Of a stretch of 64,000 nt of DNA, positions 36,301-43,920 are shown piece by piece. The translations under genes and the position numbers were made by a program. The notes beneath the pieces were generated by a model. It ran no database searches and was not told the DNA's origin. It was given only the letters and a program-made list of their open reading frames with translations. Positions within the stretch are counted from its first letter, which is position 1. Every line of letters starts with the position of its first letter. The stretch is from Streptomyces musisoli (GTDB lineage: Bacteria; Actinomycetota; Actinomycetes; Streptomycetales; Streptomycetaceae), in NCBI RefSeq assembly GCF_016741855.1, contig NZ_JAERRH010000009.1, positions 124,001-188,000 of the forward strand, in the 5' to 3' direction.

Positions 36301-36822
36301 GGTCTCCACCAGCAGGGCGTCGGCGCCGCCGGTGACGAGGCCCTCGGCGTTGCGCTGGTAGGCGTCGCGGAGGGTGGTGTAGGGGGCGTGGCCGAGGGTG
36401 GGGAGTTTGGTGCCGGGGCCCATCGAGCCGAGCACCCAGCGCGGGCGGCCGTCCTTCGCGGTGAACTCGTCGGCGACCTCGCGGGCCACCCGGGCGCCCG
36501 CCTCGGACAGCTCGTGCACGCGCTCGGGGATGTCGTACTCGCCGAGGGCGGAGTGGTTGGCTCCGAAGGTGTTGGTCTCGACGCAGTCGACGCCCACGGC
36601 GAAGTACGCCTCGTGGACGGAGCGGACGATGTCGGGGCGGGTGAGGTTGAGGATCTCGTTGCAGCCCTCGAGGTCCTGGAAGTCCTCGAGGGTCGGATCC
36701 TGGGCCTGGAGCATCGTGCCCATGGCTCCGTCGGCGACCACCACACGGGTGGCGAGTGCCTCACGGAGCGCGGACACACGGGTCCGGCTGTCGGCGGAAG
36801 GGGACGTCGGCGACGAGGCCAT
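33307..36822 (-). CDS. metH: Cobalamin-dependent methionine synthase MetH
   Basis: An 1171-residue four-module enzyme. The homocysteine domain starts at [22 protein letters not shown] and has zinc ligands in GLNCATG and [12 protein letters not shown]. The pterin-binding domain follows ([19 protein letters not shown]). The cobalamin domain has [22 protein letters not shown] with the B12 axial His. The C-terminal activation domain ends in [23 protein letters not shown]. It transfers the methyl of methyl-tetrahydrofolate to homocysteine. The ATG at 36822 has GGGAG upstream; the longer frame upstream is not coding. It is monocistronic. Confidence 0.96.
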   Translation of the reverse strand: [1171 protein letters not shown]

Positions 36823-37096
36823 GTAGGGGCTCCCTGGGATGCGACGGCTGTCGGCTATGCGGCTTCCCTGACAGGACGGGGTTGCCGCACGGCGCCAGCG
36901 TAACCGGGAGTCGGCTTGGATGGGCACCGGCGTCCACGAGACGGACAGGGTGGCCCGGATGCCACGCTCGGGCCACGTGTGATGTAACAGGTGACGACCG
37001 AGCATTAGCGAGGAGTCGGCATGGACCGGTAGTGTTCGGCATTGCCGAACGGCGACTGTGCCGCGGGCAGTCAAAGGGGACGGAGGCAGGACGGCG
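36823..37096. other. Divergent metH-gylR regulatory region
   Basis: The metH leader (leftward) and gylR promoter (rightward) share this 274-bp gap. The GylR-type operator at 37034-37050 lies on the gylR side. In the metH leader, GCGCCGTGCGGCAACCCC (36884-36901 read leftward) has a GGCAACC core that recalls SAM-riboswitch junctions, but I could not fold a full aptamer. Confidence 0.5.
37034..37050. promoter_or_regulatory. GylR-type operator upstream of gylR
   Basis: GTTCGGCATTGCCGAAC is a perfect 8-1-8 inverted repeat, 47 bp upstream of the gylR ATG. A near-identical copy (two mismatches) occurs upstream of glpF at 38071-38087 and nowhere else that I noticed. Presence before both the regulator and its target operon supports a GylR site and autoregulation, which has been reported for GylR. 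Confidence 0.65.
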
Positions 37097-37861
37097 ATGT
37101 CACGGAACATCCAGTCGCTCGAACGGGCGGCGGCGATGCTGCGGCTGCTCGCGGGCGGCGAACGGCGGCTGGGCCTCTCCGACATCGCCTCGTCGCTGGG
37201 CCTCGCCAAGGGCACCGCCCACGGAATCCTGCGCACCCTCCAGCAGGAGGGCTTCGTGGAGCAGGACGACGCCTCCGGCCGCTACCAGCTGGGCGCGGAG
37301 CTGCTGCGCCTGGGCACCACCTATCTCGACGTGCACGAACTGCGCGCGCGGGCCCTGGTGTGGGCCGACGACCTGGCCCGGTCCAGTGGGGAGAGCGTGT
37401 ACCTGGGCGTCCTGCACCAGCAGGGCGTCCTGATCGTGCACCACGTCTTCCGGCCCGACGACAGCCGGCAGGTCCTGGAGATCGGGGCCATGCAGCCGCT
37501 GCACTCGACGGCGCTGGGCAAGGTGCTCTCCGCGTACGACCCGGTGGCGCACAGCGAGGCGGTGGAGGCCGACCGCAAGCCCTTCACGGACCGCACGGTG
37601 TGCGATCCGGACGCTTTCGAGCGCCTCCTGGACCTCACACGCGCGCGTGGGTACGCGGCCGACGTGGAGGAGACCTGGGAGGGCGTGGCGTCGATCGCCG
37701 CCCCCATCCACAACCGGCGCCGGATGCCCGTGGGCGCGGTCGGTATCACCGGGGCCGTGGAGCGGCTGTGCCGGGAGGGCGAGCTGCGCCCCGAGCTGAT
37801 CGCGGCGGTGCGCGACTGCGCCCGCGCGGTCTCCCGCGACCTGGGCGGCGGGCGGTTCTGA
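37097..37861 (+). CDS. gylR: Glycerol operon regulator GylR (IclR family)
   Basis: A 254-residue IclR-type regulator. The winged helix is LGLSDIASSLGLAKGTAHGILRTLQQEGFVEQDDASGRYQLG (about residues 25-65). The effector domain has LGVLHQQGVLIVHH, LHSTALGKVLSA and VEETWEGVASIAAPIHNRRR. In S. coelicolor GylR represses the glycerol operon and itself, with glycerol-3-phosphate as inducer. The ATG at 37097 gives the family length and has GGAGG upstream. It precedes glpF on the same strand with a 355-bp gap holding hairpins and the operator. Confidence 0.96.
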   Translation: MSRNIQSLERAAAMLRLLAGGERRLGLSDIASSLGLAKGTAHGILRTLQQEGFVEQDDASGRYQLGAELLRLGTTYLDVHELRARALVWADDLARSSGESVYLGVLHQQGVLIVHHVFRPDDSRQVLEIGAMQPLHSTALGKVLSAYDPVAHSEAVEADRKPFTDRTVCDPDAFERLLDLTRARGYAADVEETWEGVASIAAPIHNRRRMPVGAVGITGAVERLCREGELRPELIAAVRDCARAVSRDLGGGRF

Positions 37862-37927
37862 GGCGGCCGGCGGCCGCGCGGCATCACGACCGGAACGACC
37901 GGGACGCCAGGCGGCGTTCCGGCTGTT

Positions 37928-37961
37928 GATCTACCCTGAAATGGACAAATTGGGGTAGATC
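37928..37961 (+). terminator. Hairpin after gylR
   Basis: GATCTACCC/GGGTAGATC is a perfect 9-bp repeat with a 16-nt AT-rich loop, about 65 bp past the gylR stop. A second small palindrome CGTACG-N4-CGTACG follows at once. Confidence 0.55.
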
Positions 37962-38070
37962 GTACGTCCGCGTACGAAGGGTCGATAACCCGCAGCGATC
38001 AATAACGATCCTGTTTTCGATAACAGAACTCTTGACGCACGCGTAACGCCGAACAAGACTCCCGTCCATC

Positions 38071-38087
38071 GGTCGGCATTGTCGAAC
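38071..38087. promoter_or_regulatory. GylR-type operator upstream of glpF
   Basis: GGTCGGCATTGTCGAAC matches the gylR-proximal 17-bp palindrome at 15 of 17 positions. It lies 130 bp upstream of the glpF start, downstream of a possible -35 TTGACG at 38032. A half-site GCCGAAC occurs 24 bp earlier (38047-38053), which may allow cooperative binding. Confidence 0.6.
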
Positions 38088-38216
38088 ACCTACCGGCAAT
38101 ACGCGCTAGAGTGTGACAACGCCAAGGGCCGGCATCGCTCTCACCCCCGAGGGCGCCAGAACCTCCGGCGGGACCGGGGTTCGGCTAACCCTGGACGAAG
38201 GACAAAGGAGTCGCGG

Positions 38217-39011
38217 GTGTCCAGCTCCGACATCTTCATCGGCGAGACCATCGGTACCGCCATACTCATCCTGCTCGGTGGCGGCGTCTGCGCCGCCGTC
38301 ACACTCAAGGCCTCCAAGGCCCGTAACGCCGGTTGGCTCGCCATCACCTTCGGGTGGGGCTTCGCCGTCCTGACGGCCGTGTACATCTCCGGACCGCTGT
38401 CCGGGGCGCACCTCAACCCGGCCGTCACCGTCGCCCTGGCCATCAAGGACAGCGACTGGGGCAACGTTCCGGTCTACTTCGCCGGCCAGCTGCTCGGCGC
38501 GATGATCGGCGCGGCTCTGGTGTGGGTCGCCTACTACGGCCAGTTCCACGCCCACCTGACCGACAAGGAGATCGTCGGCGGTCCGGGTGCGCAGGCCACC
38601 ACGGCCAAGGCGGTCGAGGCCCAGGAGAAGGGCGCCGGCCCGGTCCTCGGTGTCTTCTCCACCGGTCCGGAGATCCGGAACGCCGTGCAGAACCTCGCCA
38701 CGGAGATCATCGGCACCGTGGTGCTGATCCTCGCGGTCCTGACCCAGGGCCTGAACGACAAGGGCAACGGCCTCGGCATCCTCGGCGGTCTGATCACCGC
38801 GTTCGTGGTGGTGTCGATCGGCCTGTCGCTCGGCGGCCCGACGGGCTACGCGATCAACCCGGCCCGTGACCTGGGCCCGCGCATCGTGCACGCCCTGCTG
38901 CCGCTGCCCAACAAGGGCGGTTCCGACTGGAGCTACGCCTGGATCCCGGTGGTCGGTCCGCTGATCGGCGCCGCGATCGCCGCAGGCATCTACAACGTCG
39001 CCTTCGCTTAA
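38217..39011 (+). CDS. glpF: Glycerol uptake facilitator GlpF (GylA)
   Basis: A 264-residue MIP-family channel. Both NPA pore motifs are present: GAHLNPAVTVALA near residue 70 and GYAINPARDLGPR near residue 215, the second followed by the RD typical of glycerol facilitators. Six hydrophobic segments fit the family. The GTG at 38217 has AAAGGAG upstream; the longer frame is leader sequence. First gene of the glpFKD (gylCABX-type) operon; glpK follows after 76 bp. Confidence 0.96.
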   Translation: MSSSDIFIGETIGTAILILLGGGVCAAVTLKASKARNAGWLAITFGWGFAVLTAVYISGPLSGAHLNPAVTVALAIKDSDWGNVPVYFAGQLLGAMIGAALVWVAYYGQFHAHLTDKEIVGGPGAQATTAKAVEAQEKGAGPVLGVFSTGPEIRNAVQNLATEIIGTVVLILAVLTQGLNDKGNGLGILGGLITAFVVVSIGLSLGGPTGYAINPARDLGPRIVHALLPLPNKGGSDWSYAWIPVVGPLIGAAIAAGIYNVAFA

Positions 39012-39087
39012 GAAGCACGCGGAAAGCACCGAGTCTTCGAGCACGCGCCGTACAGCCCCATCACCACGGACCTTTCAGGAGCACACA

Positions 39088-40626
39088 GTGACCGACGCCC
39101 ACACCGCAGGACCCTTCATCGCGGCGATCGACCAGGGCACGACCTCCTCGCGCTGCATCGTCTTCGACCGGGACGGCCGGATCGTCTCCGTCGACCAGAA
39201 GGAGCACGAGCAGATCTTCCCCAAGCCGGGCTGGGTCGAGCACAACGCCAACGAGATCTGGACCAACGTCCAGGAGGTCGTCGCCGGAGCCATCGAGAAG
39301 GCCGGCATCACCCGCGACGACATCAAGGCCATCGGCATCACCAACCAGCGCGAGACCACCGTGCTGTGGGACAAGAACACCGGTGAGCCCGTCCACAACG
39401 CCATCGTCTGGCAGGACACCCGCACCGACGCCCTCTGCCGGGAGCTGGGCCGCAACGTCGGCCAGGACCGCTTCCGCCGCGAGACCGGTCTGCCGCTCGC
39501 CTCCTACTTCGCCGGACCCAAGGCCCGCTGGCTGCTGGACAACGTCGAGGGACTGAAGGAGCGCGCCGAGGCGGGCGACATCCTCTTCGGCACCATGGAC
39601 ACCTGGGTCATCTGGAACCTGACCGGCGGTGTCAACGGCGGCAAGCACGTCACCGACGTCACCAACGCCTCCCGCACCATGCTGATGAACCTGCACACCA
39701 TGGAGTGGGACGACAAGATCGCCGAGTCCATCGGCGTGCCGCTGCAGATCCTCCCCGAGATCCGGTCCTCCGCCGAGGTCTACGGCGAGGTCACCGGCGG
39801 CAAGCTCGGCGACGTGCTCGGCGGCATCCCGGTCGCCTCCGCGCTCGGCGACCAGCAGGCGGCCCTGTTCGGCCAGACCTGTTTCTCCGAGGGCGAGACC
39901 AAGTCGACCTACGGCACCGGCACCTTCATGGTGATGAACACCGGCTCCAAGATCATCAACTCTTACGCCGGTCTGCTCACCACCGTCGGCTACAAGATCG
40001 GCGACCAGCCGACCGTGTACGCCCTGGAGGGCTCGATCGCCGTCACCGGCTCGCTGGTGCAGTGGATGCGCGACCAGATGGGCCTGATCTCCACCGCCGC
40101 CGAGATCGAGACGCTCGCGCTCTCGGTCGAGGACAACGGCGGCGCCTACTTCGTGCCGGCCTTCTCCGGACTCTTCGCCCCGCACTGGCGTTCCGACGCC
40201 CGCGGTGTGATCGCCGGTCTGACCCGGTACGTGACCAAGGCGCACCTCGCGCGTGCCGTCCTCGAAGCCACCGCCTGGCAGACGCGGGAGATCGCCGACG
40301 CCATGGTCAAGGACTCCGGCGACGAGCTGGTGACCCTCAAGGTCGACGGCGGCATGACCGCGAACAACCTGCTGATGCAGACCCTGTCCGACGTCCTGGA
40401 CGCACCGGTGGTGCGCCCGATGGTCGCCGAGACGACCTGCCTCGGCGCCGCCTACGCCGCCGGTCTCGCCGTCGGCTTCTGGTCCAGCACCGACGACCTG
40501 CGCGCCAACTGGCGCCGGGCCGCCGAGTGGACCCCCCGCATGGACGCGGAGACCCGCGACCGTGAGTACAAGAACTGGCTCAAGGCCGTCGACCGGACCA
40601 TGGGCTGGCTCGAAGACGAGGACTGA
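39088..40626 (+). CDS. glpK: Glycerol kinase GlpK (GylB)
   Basis: A 512-residue FGGY-family kinase. AIDQGTTSSRCIVFD is the N-terminal phosphate-binding line, followed by ITNQRETTVLWDK and WQDTRTD. The adenosine region includes GTGTFMVMNTG and KVDGGMTANNLLMQ. It phosphorylates glycerol to glycerol-3-phosphate, trapping it in the cell. GTG start with AGGAG; glpD follows 48 bp later. Confidence 0.97.
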   Translation: MTDAHTAGPFIAAIDQGTTSSRCIVFDRDGRIVSVDQKEHEQIFPKPGWVEHNANEIWTNVQEVVAGAIEKAGITRDDIKAIGITNQRETTVLWDKNTGEPVHNAIVWQDTRTDALCRELGRNVGQDRFRRETGLPLASYFAGPKARWLLDNVEGLKERAEAGDILFGTMDTWVIWNLTGGVNGGKHVTDVTNASRTMLMNLHTMEWDDKIAESIGVPLQILPEIRSSAEVYGEVTGGKLGDVLGGIPVASALGDQQAALFGQTCFSEGETKSTYGTGTFMVMNTGSKIINSYAGLLTTVGYKIGDQPTVYALEGSIAVTGSLVQWMRDQMGLISTAAEIETLALSVEDNGGAYFVPAFSGLFAPHWRSDARGVIAGLTRYVTKAHLARAVLEATAWQTREIADAMVKDSGDELVTLKVDGGMTANNLLMQTLSDVLDAPVVRPMVAETTCLGAAYAAGLAVGFWSSTDDLRANWRRAAEWTPRMDAETRDREYKNWLKAVDRTMGWLEDED

Positions 40627-40674
40627 GCGGTTCCCCCGGCTCGGTTCAGTTCTGACGAGGAGTAAGTACCCGAC

Positions 40675-42288
40675 ATGACCAGTCCCACCCTGCAGTCCGT
40701 GCCTGCCCTGGGTACCCACCCGGCCTCCGGCTCGAATCCGAGCCGCGCCGAGACCAGGGAGCAGCTCGCCAAGGCGTCGTACGACCTTCTTGTGATCGGC
40801 GGCGGCATCCTGGGCATCTCCACCGCCTGGCACGCCGCGCAGTCCGGGCTCAGGGTGGCGCTGGTCGACGCCGGCGACTTCGCCGGCGCCACCTCCTCCG
40901 CCTCCTCCAAGCTGCTCCACGGCGGTCTGCGCTACCTGCAGACCGGCGCGGTGAAGCTGGTGGCGGAGAACCACTTCGAGCGCCGTGCGGTCTCCCGCCA
41001 GGTGGCTCCCCACCTGGCGAACCCGCTCACCTTCTACCTCCCCGTGTACAAGGGCGGGCCGCACGGCGCGGCGAAGCTCGGCGCGGGCGTCTTCGCCTAC
41101 TCCGCGCTCTCCGCGTTCGGCGACGGCGTCGGCCACCTGCTCTCCCCCGCCAAGGCGGCGCAGGACGTGCCCGAGCTGCGCACCGAGAACCTCAAGGCCG
41201 TGGCCGTGTACGGCGACGACCAGATGAACGACGCGCGCATGGCGCTGATGACGGTCCGTGCGGCCGTCGAGGCGGGCGCGGTCGTGCTGAACCACGCCGA
41301 GGTCACCGGGCTGCGCTTCACCAAGGGCCGGATCACCGGCGCCGACCTCAAGGACCGGCTTTCCGGCGAGGAGTTCGGCGTCAGCGCCCGCCTGGTGCTG
41401 AACGCGACCGGCCCCTGGGTCGATCACCTGCGCAGGATGGAGGACCCGAACGCGGCGCCGTCCATCCGCCTGTCCAAGGGCGCGCACCTGGTCCTGAAGC
41501 GCACCTCCCCCTGGAAGGCCGCGCTCGCGACCCCCATCGACAAGTACCGCATCACCTTCGCCCTCCCCTGGGAGGACATGCTGCTCCTCGGCACCACCGA
41601 CGAGGAGTTCGAGGGCGACCCGGCGGACGTCGCGGTCAACGACAAGGACATAGCCCAGATCCTGGACGAGGCCGCGTTCTCCGTCCGGGACCAGCAGCTC
41701 CAGCGCGACCTGATCACCTATGCGTTCGCCGGCCTGCGGGTGCTGCCGGGCGGCCCCGGCGACACGGCCAAGGCCAAGCGCGAGACGGTGGTGACCGAGG
41801 GCAAGGGCGGCATGCTGTCCGTCGCCGGCGGCAAGTGGACGACGTTCCGCCACATCGGCCGGACGATCATGCAGAAGCTTGAGGCGCTGCCGGGCCACCC
41901 GCTCGGCGACGACTTCGAGCCGATCTCCTCGCTGCCGAAGAAGCTGCCGCTGCCCGGCGTCGCCAACCCGCGCGCGGTCGCGCACCGCCTGCTGGTGGAC
42001 AACCCCGCGCCCGGTCCGCGCATGGCCGCCGACACGGCCAAGCACCTGGCCACCCACTACGGCTCGCTGGCGTTCGACATCGCCCGCATGGCGAACGAGA
42101 GCCCGGAGCTGGCCGAGCGCGTCCACCCCGACGCCCCCGAGATCTGGGCGCAGGTCGTCTGGGCCCGTGACCACGAGTGGGCCGAGACGCCGGACGACGT
42201 GCTGCGTCGCCGCACCACGCTGACCATCCGCGGCCTGGCCACGGACGAGGTCCGCACCAAGGTCCAGGACCTGCTCGACAAGAAGTAG
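40675..42288 (+). CDS. glpD: FAD-dependent glycerol-3-phosphate dehydrogenase GlpD (GylX)
   Basis: A 537-residue flavoprotein. The dinucleotide fold is LLVIGGGILGISTAWHAAQSGLRVALVDAGDFAGATSS at about residues 38-75, followed by SKLLHGGLRYLQTG, the classic GlpD line. LNATGPWVDHLRRM and GGKWTTFRHIG are also present, and a C-terminal domain ends at LLDKK. It oxidises glycerol-3-phosphate to dihydroxyacetone phosphate at the membrane, passing electrons to menaquinone. Last gene of the operon, followed by a terminator. Confidence 0.97.
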   Translation: MTSPTLQSVPALGTHPASGSNPSRAETREQLAKASYDLLVIGGGILGISTAWHAAQSGLRVALVDAGDFAGATSSASSKLLHGGLRYLQTGAVKLVAENHFERRAVSRQVAPHLANPLTFYLPVYKGGPHGAAKLGAGVFAYSALSAFGDGVGHLLSPAKAAQDVPELRTENLKAVAVYGDDQMNDARMALMTVRAAVEAGAVVLNHAEVTGLRFTKGRITGADLKDRLSGEEFGVSARLVLNATGPWVDHLRRMEDPNAAPSIRLSKGAHLVLKRTSPWKAALATPIDKYRITFALPWEDMLLLGTTDEEFEGDPADVAVNDKDIAQILDEAAFSVRDQQLQRDLITYAFAGLRVLPGGPGDTAKAKRETVVTEGKGGMLSVAGGKWTTFRHIGRTIMQKLEALPGHPLGDDFEPISSLPKKLPLPGVANPRAVAHRLLVDNPAPGPRMAADTAKHLATHYGSLAFDIARMANESPELAERVHPDAPEIWAQVVWARDHEWAETPDDVLRRRTTLTIRGLATDEVRTKVQDLLDKK

Positions 42289-42841
42289 GTCCCGGCCGGC
42301 CCCTTCCCCCTGACCGGGGCCGGAACGGATGAGGGGCGGCTCCTCCCGCACGAGGGGCCGGAGAACACGGGAAGGGCGGCTCCACGCCGATGGAGCCGCC
42401 CCTCTCGCATGCCGGCCCGCTTCCCGGCCGCCCCTCCCGCATGCCGGCCCGTTTCCTCCGCTCGTGTCCCGTCCCGGGGCGGCGGGCTTCGTCGTGGACT
42501 TCCACCGCGCCGGCACGGTGCTGGAGTTCCCGGCGGTGTGCCGGATGCCGTAGCCCGCCGCGACCGCACCGGCGGCCGCAGGGGTGGCGAGGGGCAACTG
42601 GGCGTGCTCGCGGCCCGGTTGGACGCGCCTGCTGCGGGGCCGTCGGTCAAGCGGTGGCTGCGCGGCACGCCGTGACGACGCCGTACCGGGCCGCCGGGCC
42701 TCCCCGCCGACCGGTGGTGTTCCCGGCCCGTGAACGGGGCAGTGATCCGTTCACTCCCCCACGCAAGGGGGCTGCGGGCGCCCCCGCCGGACGCCGTAAG
42801 GTTGGTGAGTCAAGCGAGGGCACGTCGGAAGGAGGCACTGG
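42289..42841. other. Intergenic region after the glycerol operon
   Basis: A 553-bp gap. Its first 115 bp hold the operon terminator. Two copies of CGCATGCCGGCCCG(C/T)TTCC lie at 42406-42424 and 42438-42456. The remainder is very GC-rich with no convincing codon pattern; the open frames are short, lack starts with ribosome-binding sites and match nothing I know. The PAC2 gene promoter should lie near the right end. Confidence 0.55.
42374..42401 (+). terminator. Terminator of the glycerol operon
   Basis: GGGCGGCTCCA/TGGAGCCGCCC is a perfect 11-bp inverted repeat with loop CGCCGA, 86 bp past the glpD stop. Confidence 0.82.
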
Positions 42842-43762
42842 GTGATCGAGCTGGAGGGGGTTCCCGAGCTGATCGACCCAGTCATGGTGGCCGCGTTCGA
42901 GGGCTGGAACGATGCCGGCGACGCCGCCTCCACGGCGGTCGCGCACCTGGAACGCGAGTGGAAGGGCGAGGTGTTCGCGGCGCTGGACGCCGAGGACTAC
43001 TACGACTTCCAGGTGAACCGGCCCACGGTCTTCATGGACGGCGGTGTGCGCAAGATCACTTGGCCGACGACCCGGCTGTCGGTGGTCCGCGTCGGCGGCG
43101 AGAAGCCGCGCGACCTGGTGCTGGTCCGCGGCATCGAACCGTCCATGCGCTGGCGCTCGTTCTGCAACGAGCTGCTCGGCTTCGCCCACGAGCTGGGCGT
43201 GGAGCTGGTGGTCGTCCTGGGCGCCCTGCTCGGTGACACGCCGCACACGCGTCCGGTCCCGGTCAGCGGGGTCACGTCCGACCCGGACCTGGCCCAGCGG
43301 ATGGACCTGGAGGAGACCAAGTACGAGGGCCCGACGGGCATCGTCGGCGTCCTCCAGGAGGCGTGCACGCACGCGGGCGTCCCCGCGGTGTCGCTGTGGG
43401 CGGCCGTGCCGCACTACGTGTCCCAGCCGCCCAACCCGAAGGCCACCCTGGCGCTGCTCAACCGCCTGGAGGACCTGCTGGACCTGCGCATCCCGCAGGG
43501 CGAGCTGCCCGAGGACGCGCGTGCCTGGCAGGTGGGCGTGGACCAGCTGGCCGCGGAGGACAGCGAGGTCGCCGAGTACGTCCAGACGCTGGAGGAGGCC
43601 CGGGACACCGCCGAGCTGCCGGAGGCGTCCGGTGAGGCGATCGCCCGCGAGTTCGAGCGGTACCTGCGGCGCCGGGACGTCGGTCCGCCGGGCGGGAAGC
43701 AGAGGCCTCCGGCCGCCGGTGGCGGGGCCAGGGAGGACGACGAGGACGGCTCGGAGGACTGA
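42842..43762 (+). CDS. PAC2-family protein
   Basis: A 306-residue PAC2 (proteasome assembly chaperone 2-like) protein. VAAFEGWNDAGDAASTAVAHL near residue 14 is the PAC2 signature, and LVLVRGIEPSMRWRSFCNELLGFA and VVVLGALLGDTPHTRPVPVSG follow. The C-terminal part includes LEDLLDLRIPQGELPEDARAWQ and a disordered tail. Archaeal and eukaryotic PAC2 relatives help assemble proteasomes; in actinobacteria the function is unproven. The GTG at 42842 has AAGGAGG upstream. It is monocistronic and convergent with mshC. Confidence 0.92.
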   Translation: MIELEGVPELIDPVMVAAFEGWNDAGDAASTAVAHLEREWKGEVFAALDAEDYYDFQVNRPTVFMDGGVRKITWPTTRLSVVRVGGEKPRDLVLVRGIEPSMRWRSFCNELLGFAHELGVELVVVLGALLGDTPHTRPVPVSGVTSDPDLAQRMDLEETKYEGPTGIVGVLQEACTHAGVPAVSLWAAVPHYVSQPPNPKATLALLNRLEDLLDLRIPQGELPEDARAWQVGVDQLAAEDSEVAEYVQTLEEARDTAELPEASGEAIAREFERYLRRRDVGPPGGKQRPPAAGGGAREDDEDGSED

Positions 43763-43770
43763 GGCACGAC

Positions 43771-43812
43771 GGCGAAGGGGCGCTTCCCGCATCCGGGAAG
43801 CGCCCCTTCGCC
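43771..43812. terminator. Bidirectional terminator between PAC2 gene and mshC
   Basis: A perfect 18-bp inverted repeat (GGCGAAGGGGCGCTTCCC / GGGAAGCGCCCCTTCGCC) with a 6-nt loop lies between convergent stops at 43762 and 43921. Confidence 0.92.
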
Positions 43813-43920
43813 TGCTCGTCGGGCACCCGAGGGGGTGCCGGTTCGGGCCGTAGCGTGGCCGCGGGCCCGCCCCGGCCGGGGAGCGCCCCGCGGCTCGCGG
43901 GGCGCTCACCCTCCCGGTGT

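Larger units (their letters stand above)
37862..38216. other. gylR-glpF intergenic regulatory region
   Basis: This 355-bp gap contains a likely gylR terminator (37928-37961), then an AT-richer stretch with three direct repeats of (C/A)(G/A)ATAAC at about 37982, 38000 and 38018, then TTGACGCACGCGTAAC near 38032 that may be part of the operon promoter, then the GylR-type operator at 38071-38087. The last 130 bp form the glpF leader. Confidence 0.6.

Noticed and set aside
32728..36903. Open frame of 1391 codons on the plus strand antisense to metH
   Set aside because: metH motifs on the minus strand are intact; the plus frame is a Gly/Val/Leu shadow produced by high GC content.
39061..42597. 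Open frame of 1178 codons on the minus strand antisense to glpK and glpD
   Set aside because: glpK and glpD are unmistakable on the plus strand, and the minus frame shows no domain or ribosome-binding site.
42483..42700. Possible decayed gene after the glycerol operon
   Set aside because: A short frame (GFVVDFHRAGTVLEF) looks protein-like but has no start, no extended domain and no recognisable parent, so I left it as intergenic.
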